From: a gamma proteobacterium symbiont of Ctena orbiculata
GTDB lineage: Bacteria > Pseudomonadota > Gammaproteobacteria > Chromatiales > Chromatiaceae
Reading direction: 5' to 3'
Length of the DNA: 64,000 bases
Assembly: GCA_003058525.1 (NCBI GenBank)
Contig: QBVD01000048.1
Span: 1 to 64,000 of the forward strand
Both the position numbers and the translations under genes were made by a program. The notes beneath the pieces were generated by a model. That model ran no database searches and was not told the origin of the DNA. It saw only the letters and a program-made list of their open reading frames with translations. Shown piece after piece: positions 57,742-64,000 of the stretch; position 1 is the stretch's first letter; every line of letters starts with the position of its first letter.

Positions 57742-57797
57742 CCTGTAGCTGGCAAACTATTCCATCCCTGGTAAGCGATACTTCGCTGGAGACATTG

Positions 57798-60700
57798 ATG
57801 TCCAAACCGATTAGATGCAGCATCTCCGCTGTCCTGCTAAGCACTCTCCTCTCTCTTTTAAGTGGCTGCAACTCCTCCGATAGTGGAGAGACCACACCTG
57901 TTGAAGCTGATGTAGCGCTGAAACGATTCGATCATTGTGACGAATTGAAGTCATACCTGATCAGTACAAGTGCGCAGCAGAGTGAGCTTTCGGCCTATGT
58001 GCAAAACTCAGCGGTTATACCCCAGGATGACTTTAGCAGTTCCCCAGAAACCACCACGGATAGTGGCTCAGGGCAGCCCGCAATCAATCGTGTAAGCGGG
58101 ACGAACAATCAGGTCGCGGGTGTGGATGAGGCGGATTTTATCAAGACAAGTGGCGACTATACCTACCTCCTTTCTGGCGGGAATTTGGTGATTTTACAGA
58201 CCTGGCCGGCGGATCAGAGCCAGGAGATCTCGAGAACAGAGATCGATGGCTCGCCCAGGGCGCTCTTTTTAAATGACGATATCGTCTGGGTGGTGAGTGA
58301 CCTGTCGCAACAGAGCTATCCCCAATTCGAGGAGAGTCTGGCGGCTGATATCGCACCCCGAACCAACCAGACGACCAAGGTCACTCTGCTACGGGTCACC
58401 GATCCCGCACAGCCTGTCCTGATCAGAGAGACCGTACTTGAATCAAGCTATGTGGATGCGCGCATGATAGGGCAACAGATTTATCTGATTGTCACTGCAC
58501 AACTTGATCTGAGCCCTGTGCTTGAGGACCCCGAGAATGTCGAAATCGATGAGCTGTTGCCCTCCCTGGCCGATAACACAGCCCCCTCTGCAAACAGTGA
58601 CCCCACTACCTCTGTGATCTGTGGTTGTGATGCAGTCTATCGACCCGAAATTGCCAATGGCACCGGCACCACGACGATTCTCGGCTTCGATCTGGCGAAC
58701 CCGCTGGCAACCATTTCCAGCCAGACCATACTGGGTAACAGCGGCCTGGTCTACGCCAGTCAGGAAAATCTTTACATCGCCAGTGTGGAGGACCAAAACT
58801 GGCTCTGGCTGCCGGTGATGGAAGGGGAAGAGGATCCGACACCCTCCACCACCATCCATAAATTCACTCTTCAATCGAATCCCCAATATGTTGCCAGCGG
58901 AAGTGTCGATGGCCATCTGCTCAACCAATTTGCCATGGATGAGTATCAGGGTACATTGCGCCTGGTGACCACCGAACAGGCATGGTGGAGTGATGCCGAT
59001 CCTGAAAACCGACTCTATGTCCTGGAACAGTTGGGTGACCAACTGATGCAGCGCGCAGTGCTTGATGGTCTCGGCAAGCCTGGAGAGAGTGTCTTTGCAG
59101 TACGCTTCGATGAGGACAAGGGCTACCTGGTGACCTTTGAACAGATCGACCCCCTGATCACCCTGGATCTCAGTGACACCGGCAATCCACTGGTCGCAGG
59201 TGAATTGGAGGTGCCGGGATTCTCCACCTATCTGCACCCGATCGAGGGGGACCTGATCCTCGCCATCGGTCAGGATACCGATACCAACGGTATCAAGCTG
59301 AGCCTGTTCGATATCAGTGATCTCGCCCAACCGGTGTTGCTCAATGAGCATTTAATCGGTGCCGGCAGCTACTCCGAGGCCGCCTACAATCATCACGCTT
59401 TCACCTGGTTCGAGCAGGAGCAGATGCTGGCTATTCCGGTGACCCATTGGAACAGCTCGGCGCTTGAAGCGATTTTTAATGTGAATGACATATTCAATGG
59501 GCTGGAGCTGTTCAAAGTAACCGCGCAACAGGGCATACAGCCCTATGCCGCCATTGACCACGACATCTTCTATCGAAATCAAAGCAACTCAAGATGGCTC
59601 TACCCCGAGGGGATCCGCAGAAGTTTGTTTGTCTCTGATGAGGCAATGAACAGTTATATCTACTCCATCAGCGACCGTGGATTTCTGGTCAACGACCTCG
59701 CCTCACCGGATATAAACCTGGCAGAGATAGAACTGCCAACCGATAGTGACTATGTCTATCTCTTCAACGAAGCGCAACTGACACGATTCGATACATGTGA
59801 TGAAGTCAAGTCATTTCTGATCGATACGAATCGTCAACAGAATAATCTTTTGTCTTATGTAGGCGCCTCGTCCGGTAGTGATTTCAGCAGCGCCCCCATA
59901 TCAGGACCCGCCCCTCTGCCGGATTTTGACTCGGGGCAAAGTGAATCACAACCCTCCGTCAATAGCGTAACCGGTACAAATAATCAGGTCGCCGGCGTGG
60001 ATGAGCCGGACTTCATCAAGACCACCGGCAACCATACCTACCTGCTATCCGGCAGTAATCTGGTGATTATGCAAACCTGGCCGGCTGCCGAAAGCCGGGA
60101 ATTGTCGAGAACGCAGATCGATGGCACCCCCAGGGCGCTGTTTCTTTATGAGGATATCGTCTGGGTGGTGAGTGATATGTCGCAGTTCAACCACCCACAA
60201 TTCGCCCAGAGTCTTGCAGCGGATTTCGCACCCAGAGTTTATCAAATGACCAAGGTCACAATGTTCCGGGTCACCAATCCCCAGCAACCTGCCCTGATCA
60301 GGGAGACGGTACTCGAATCGAGCTATGTGGATGCGCGCAGAATCGGTCCGCAAGTCTACCTGATTGTTAGCGCGTTAATCGATCTGAACCCTGCGCTTGA
60401 CGATCCCGTCAATGTGGAGATCGATGAACTGCTGCCGATTCAGTCAGATAACACTGCTCCCGGGACAGAGACTCAACCCGACACCTCAGCGATCTGTGGT
60501 TGTGACGCGATCTATCGGCCTGAAATCCCCAACGGAACCGGTACCCTGACGATTCTCAATTTCGATCTGGCCAACCCGTTGGCTGATACTTCCAGCCAGA
60601 CCATACTGGGCAACACCGGTCTGGTCTACGCCAGCCAGGACAATCTCTACATCGCCAGTGTCGAGGATAATTTCTGGACCTGGTTGCCTGTGATGCTAGG

Positions 60701-61625
60701 GGGAGCTGATCTCACAGTTACCACCACCATCCATAAATTCAGTCTTCAATCATCCCCCCAATATCTTGCCAGTGGTCGTGTCGAGGGCCATCTGCTGAAT
60801 CAATTCGCCATGGATGAACACCAGGGTGTGTTGCGCCTGGTGACGTCCGAGCGGGACTGGCGGTCATGGGAAACAAACAACCGGCTTTATGTATTGGCCC
60901 AATCGGGAGAGCAACTGGCAGAGCGCGCCTATCTGGAAGGTCTCGGCAAACCCGGTGAAGAGGTCTATGCGGTGCGCTTCGATGAGGAGAAGGGCTATGT
61001 GGTGACCTTCCAACAGATCGATCCTCTGATCACCCTGGACCTCAGCGATAACAGAAATCCGCTGGTTGCAGGTGAATTGGAGGTACCGGGATTCTCCACC
61101 TACCTGCACCCCATCGAGGGGGATATGATTCTTGCCGTCGGCCGTGAAGGCAGAAGTATCAAGCTCAGCCTGTTCGATATCAGTGATTTCGCCCAGCCTG
61201 CGTTGCTATATGACCATCTTATCGGCTCTAGAAGTTACACCGAAGCCGCCTACAACCATCACGCCTTCACCTGGTTCGAGCAGGAGAAGATGCTAGCTAT
61301 CCCAATAACGGAATGGGGTCAAACAGGTACCGCATTTGATTACAACGACATATTCAACGGGCTGGAACTGTTCAGGGTCACTGCGCAAGCGGGTATCCAA
61401 CCCTATGCCGCCATCGACCATGACATTTTCTACAAGGATCCAAACAGCCCGAACTTTTACTACCCCGAGAGCGTACGCAGGAGTTTCTTTGTCGCCGATG
61501 ATGCAATGAACAGTTATATCTATTCCATCAGCGGCCGGGGATTACTGGTCAACGACCTCGCGGCACCGGACACCAACCTGGCGGAGACCGCACTGCCGAG
61601 TGACAATAACGATTATCTTTATTAG
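57798..61625 (+). CDS. Internally duplicated beta-propeller lipoprotein
   Basis: 1275 residues. A lipobox LLSGC with Cys24 follows a basic N-terminus, so it is a lipoprotein; the +2 Asn favours the outer membrane. The rest is two tandem copies of a beta-propeller domain of the PF09826 type, about 620 residues each (residues 43-662 and 663-1275). Both open R-F-D-x-C-D-E and contain TNNQVAGVDE, ICGCDAxYRPEI and TTIHKF. Only the first has a signal. Such proteins are secreted, of unknown role. The start at 57798 follows GGAG. Confidence 0.9.
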   Translation: MSKPIRCSISAVLLSTLLSLLSGCNSSDSGETTPVEADVALKRFDHCDELKSYLISTSAQQSELSAYVQNSAVIPQDDFSSSPETTTDSGSGQPAINRVSGTNNQVAGVDEADFIKTSGDYTYLLSGGNLVILQTWPADQSQEISRTEIDGSPRALFLNDDIVWVVSDLSQQSYPQFEESLAADIAPRTNQTTKVTLLRVTDPAQPVLIRETVLESSYVDARMIGQQIYLIVTAQLDLSPVLEDPENVEIDELLPSLADNTAPSANSDPTTSVICGCDAVYRPEIANGTGTTTILGFDLANPLATISSQTILGNSGLVYASQENLYIASVEDQNWLWLPVMEGEEDPTPSTTIHKFTLQSNPQYVASGSVDGHLLNQFAMDEYQGTLRLVTTEQAWWSDADPENRLYVLEQLGDQLMQRAVLDGLGKPGESVFAVRFDEDKGYLVTFEQIDPLITLDLSDTGNPLVAGELEVPGFSTYLHPIEGDLILAIGQDTDTNGIKLSLFDISDLAQPVLLNEHLIGAGSYSEAAYNHHAFTWFEQEQMLAIPVTHWNSSALEAIFNVNDIFNGLELFKVTAQQGIQPYAAIDHDIFYRNQSNSRWLYPEGIRRSLFVSDEAMNSYIYSISDRGFLVNDLASPDINLAEIELPTDSDYVYLFNEAQLTRFDTCDEVKSFLIDTNRQQNNLLSYVGASSGSDFSSAPISGPAPLPDFDSGQSESQPSVNSVTGTNNQVAGVDEPDFIKTTGNHTYLLSGSNLVIMQTWPAAESRELSRTQIDGTPRALFLYEDIVWVVSDMSQFNHPQFAQSLAADFAPRVYQMTKVTMFRVTNPQQPALIRETVLESSYVDARRIGPQVYLIVSALIDLNPALDDPVNVEIDELLPIQSDNTAPGTETQPDTSAICGCDAIYRPEIPNGTGTLTILNFDLANPLADTSSQTILGNTGLVYASQDNLYIASVEDNFWTWLPVMLGGADLTVTTTIHKFSLQSSPQYLASGRVEGHLLNQFAMDEHQGVLRLVTSERDWRSWETNNRLYVLAQSGEQLAERAYLEGLGKPGEEVYAVRFDEEKGYVVTFQQIDPLITLDLSDNRNPLVAGELEVPGFSTYLHPIEGDMILAVGREGRSIKLSLFDISDFAQPALLYDHLIGSRSYTEAAYNHHAFTWFEQEKMLAIPITEWGQTGTAFDYNDIFNGLELFRVTAQAGIQPYAAIDHDIFYKDPNSPNFYYPESVRRSFFVADDAMNSYIYSISGRGLLVNDLAAPDTNLAETALPSDNNDYLY
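57924..61622 (+). repeat. Two tandem gene-internal copies of about 1.85 kb
   Basis: Copy 1 runs about 57924-59783 and copy 2 about 59784-61622. The starts of the R-F-D-x-C-D motif are 1860 bp apart. Similarity extends throughout the protein level with mainly conservative changes, so this is an old intragenic duplication, not a recent one. Confidence 0.85.
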
Positions 61626-62036
61626 CGCTACCTGAGGCATCTGTTTTTACGTTAATGCCACTTACCCTGGCCATGGGTCTGATCCTGTCCGGTCGTATAC
61701 ATAACAGCACATAACACAATTGCGTTTATTCGCGTTTATTTGCGGACTAAAAAATCATTCGCGAGTATTTGCGGCTGTTTTTTAAGCAGTTTGTTACTCA
61801 CTTGAGCTGGGGAGAGCCTTGACAGGCAGCTTCATGCCATATGACGCACTATTGCGTGATATGCCCCACACCTCCACTAATCACAATCTATTAATTACTT
61901 ACGAATCTGTAGTTTAACGATTGGTCCGCTAATTGCCTTTGTATCAGAGATCTCTGTCCAAGGACGCACTATTTTTTCCCAGGTAAATGGCACATTGAGG
62001 TGAACCTATGCCTGATTGATTCGGATATGAAGTTGT
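61626..62036. other. Gap upstream of the TonB-dependent receptor with iterated motifs
   Basis: 411 bp with no coding frame. Motifs seen: a tandem decamer GCGTTTATT-rich run at 61721-61745 with a relative at 61760-61774, ATAACA repeats near 61701-61717, and two 11-bp copies of GACGCACTATT (61843-61853 and 61964-61974) in direct orientation. They may be regulator sites for the receptor gene or an integration-site relic. No Fur box was identified with confidence. Confidence 0.45.
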
Positions 62037-64000
62037 ATGAAACGCCTGCCACGAAACAATAATCTCAAATACCCCCTCATTATCTCTCTCACCCTTTTTC
62101 ATCTCAGCATATCTGCCGCTGATGAGAATGATGTTGCAGAGCCAGATACCGATGAAAAATATGACATCATCAGTGTCACCGCCTCCCGCGTCGAACGACG
62201 CACCCAGGATGTTGCCGGTTCCATTGACGTGATCGATGCCGAGCGCATCGAAAGCGAAAAAATGTTCAATATCAAGGACGCCATCCAGGGCAGCCCCGGC
62301 GTTCTGATCAACTCCAAGAATTCTGCCTATGACAGCCGTCTTATCATCCGCGGTGCCGGGCAGAAGGCAAATTATGGCGTTCGGGAGATCATGGTCATCC
62401 GCGATGGCGTACCGATGACCGACCCGGACAGCTTCTCCCGTTTCGACTTTATCGATACCCAGGATATCGAGCGCATCGAGATCACCAAAGGGCCTGGATC
62501 ACTGTTCGGTGCCGGTTCCTCCGGCGGCACCATTCAGATCATTTCCAAGTCGGTGTTCGATACCGACAGCAACCGTATCAAACTGGGTGTCGGTGCGTTC
62601 GGTCAAGGCAATCTGCATGGCCGTCTTGCGGGTGATCTCGATGACAGCAATGCCTACTCTCTCACGGCCTCCTACCGTAAGAGTGATAACGACTGGCGAG
62701 AATGGAATGAATTCGAGTCCAAGCAGCTCGCATTCAAACACGGATATCTGCTCGATAGCGGCGCCACCCTGGAATCTGAGCTGAGCTATCACGAGGCGGA
62801 TCTGCAGATCCCGGGGTCCATGGATGAGGGCGAATTCGAAAGCTACCTCGAAAGTGGAGAGCAGAAAGATACCACCAGCAGTCCCTGGCAGCACAGCGGC
62901 CGTTACTCGACCATCTGGTTCTTCAACTCCCGCTATGAACAGGAGATGGGCGACCTGACCCTGAAACCGCGTATCTACGCCAATCACTGGGACCATTACC
63001 ATCCGGTCACCGGCGCAATCAACGACAATCCCGGCACGCTCGTGCTCGGCACAGACCTCGAGATGGCCTACAAGCACCAACTCTGGGGCCCCAGTACACT
63101 GGTTGCAGGCGTGACCGCCCGGCGCGACGACACTGAAGGCGCAAAAAAATTCACCTACGCGGATGTTGAAACCAGCCCGCCGCCTTCCTGGAATCCGATG
63201 GGGCCTGAAACCATCCTGCATACCAACTCCGATGAAGCCGGCGAATTACTCGAGGAGGAGGATGCGACTAATACATTGTACGGTTTCTTTATCCAGGAGA
63301 CCCTGCAACCGAATCGGCGCACCACCATCGACATCGGATTTCGTTACGACCGCAACCACTTCGATATCGACAATATCGCCTATGGCGAATACAGCTGGGG
63401 CGCCGCAAGCTATACATTCTTCGATACCCCGGAGGTCACCAATACAGATAAGACCTTCAACCTCTTCTCACCCAAGCTGGGCCTGACTTATGAACTCAGC
63501 AATTTGTTGAATCTTTACACTGTCGTCGCCCAGTCGGGACAGGTCCCATCGGAGTCGGAGATTCAGAGCAACCCGAAACTTGATGCCGCCACCGCACGCA
63601 ATGTGGAGATCGGTTTGAAGGGGCGTGCTCAAGCATGGTCCTTCGACCTCGCCCTCTACCGCACCACGGTCAGTGACGAGATCGTTTCGGTACTGAATGA
63701 GGATCTGACCACAGAGTTTCAAAATGCCGGCGAGACGCTGAAGAAGGGATTGGAGTTGAGCGGGCGCTACGATCTCAACCGTCATTTCTGGCTGGAAGGC
63801 AGTTTTGCTTACAGCGACTACAGCTTCACTGACTTTGAGGAGTTGGTGCGTACAGGCCGAACCCAAACACCGGTCGATCGCTCCGGCAATCAGCTTCCCT
63901 TCATACCCAGGCAACAATACGGCCTCGGCATGGGCTACAGTCACCCGGCCGGTTTCAAAGCGGTATTACGCAGCAACAGCTGGGGCAACTACTACGTCGA
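62037..64000 (+). CDS. TonB-dependent outer-membrane receptor, partial (cut by window edge)
   Basis: The ATG at 62037 opens a frame that runs to the window end (about 654 residues visible). After a signal peptide (LKYPLIISLTLFHLSISAA), the plug domain begins VTASRVERRTQDVAGSIDVI, with PGVLI, RGAGQ and the ITKGPGSLFGAGSSGGTIQI family signature. The beta-barrel region follows, with alternating strands. The ligand cannot be told; siderophore or vitamin B12 receptors share these motifs. The beta-propeller gene lies 411 bp upstream. Confidence 0.9.
   Translation, partial: MKRLPRNNNLKYPLIISLTLFHLSISAADENDVAEPDTDEKYDIISVTASRVERRTQDVAGSIDVIDAERIESEKMFNIKDAIQGSPGVLINSKNSAYDSRLIIRGAGQKANYGVREIMVIRDGVPMTDPDSFSRFDFIDTQDIERIEITKGPGSLFGAGSSGGTIQIISKSVFDTDSNRIKLGVGAFGQGNLHGRLAGDLDDSNAYSLTASYRKSDNDWREWNEFESKQLAFKHGYLLDSGATLESELSYHEADLQIPGSMDEGEFESYLESGEQKDTTSSPWQHSGRYSTIWFFNSRYEQEMGDLTLKPRIYANHWDHYHPVTGAINDNPGTLVLGTDLEMAYKHQLWGPSTLVAGVTARRDDTEGAKKFTYADVETSPPPSWNPMGPETILHTNSDEAGELLEEEDATNTLYGFFIQETLQPNRRTTIDIGFRYDRNHFDIDNIAYGEYSWGAASYTFFDTPEVTNTDKTFNLFSPKLGLTYELSNLLNLYTVVAQSGQVPSESEIQSNPKLDAATARNVEIGLKGRAQAWSFDLALYRTTVSDEIVSVLNEDLTTEFQNAGETLKKGLELSGRYDLNRHFWLEGSFAYSDYSFTDFEELVRTGRTQTPVDRSGNQLPFIPRQQYGLGMGYSHPAGFKAVLRSNSWGNYYV

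Noticed and set aside
57742-57797. infA expected after bpt.
   Set aside because: The 56-bp gap holds no gene. infA must be elsewhere in the genome.
58443-59351. A 302-codon minus-strand frame in the beta-propeller gene.
   Set aside because: It lies antisense to a protein with clear domain repeats and export signal. The duplicated copy does not keep it open at the same length.
62499-63221. A 240-codon minus-strand frame in the receptor gene.
   Set aside because: Shadow frame inside a clear TonB-dependent receptor.

Overview
The window reads as a chromosomal segment of a free-living or symbiotic gammaproteobacterium. The best support is gene order. The minus-strand run nnr-tsaE-amiC-mutL-miaA-hfq-hflX-hflK-hflC-DUF2065-hisZ-purA, with queG diverging from nnr and orn and rsgA close by, is the classic E. 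coli yjeF-to-purA neighbourhood; hisZ is an addition E. coli lacks. An ETHE1-type persulfide dioxygenase, a small c-type cytochrome and several c-di-GMP genes would suit a sulfur-oxidising Chromatiales/Sedimenticola-like lineage. That placement is inference; no rRNA or tRNA gene is present to fix it.

Layout. 0-1.3 kb is accessory: the 5' end of an IS110-family transposase with a foldable leader, a GIY-YIG nuclease gene between inverted REP-like repeats, and a small secreted protein. 1.75-3.9 kb holds two diguanylate cyclases. 4.2-6.8 kb is katG followed by two very small genes. A 143-bp element with an 11-bp direct duplication lies at 7.0-7.2 kb. 7.5-14.3 kb is one tightly packed minus-strand operon: FixL/FixJ-like kinase and regulator, a UMF1-type transporter, cmoA, cmoB and yjbQ. 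A PilZ gene and an RDD gene follow. 15.8-29.0 kb is the purA-to-nnr super-operon (RNA modification, mismatch repair, amidase, Hfq, HflKC). 29.5-34 kb carries queG, orn, an M48 protease, a cytochrome and rsgA. 34-37 kb is a PhoPQ-like system with PepSY and glycine-zipper envelope proteins. 37.2-47.3 kb carries hemF, a TPR/persulfide dioxygenase pair, metZ, gshA, prc and a NUDIX gene. 47.4-51.8 kb is lexA diverging from a helicase-exonuclease pair resembling MrfA/MrfB. 51.8-57.7 kb has a cNMP-binding acyltransferase, an esterase, a YcgR-like PilZ protein and the N-degron transferases aat and bpt. The window ends with an internally duplicated beta-propeller lipoprotein and a truncated TonB-dependent receptor.

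The most interesting signals: (1) the lexA/helicase intergenic region carries two GTTC-N7-GTTC direct-repeat boxes, one facing each gene. This is the alphaproteobacterial SOS-box format, not CTGT-N8-ACAG, and it suggests an SOS-controlled MrfAB-like repair operon. (2) A palindromic repeat built on GGGCCTGTTAACAGGCCC recurs at gene 3' ends, several times supplying the stop codon, and also forms the ends of a 231-bp MITE-like element. (3) There is a 143-bp MITE with an internal REP pair and an exact 11-bp duplication. (4) Two small genes follow katG. (5) The IS110 leader folds into a three-stem structure beside a REP copy.
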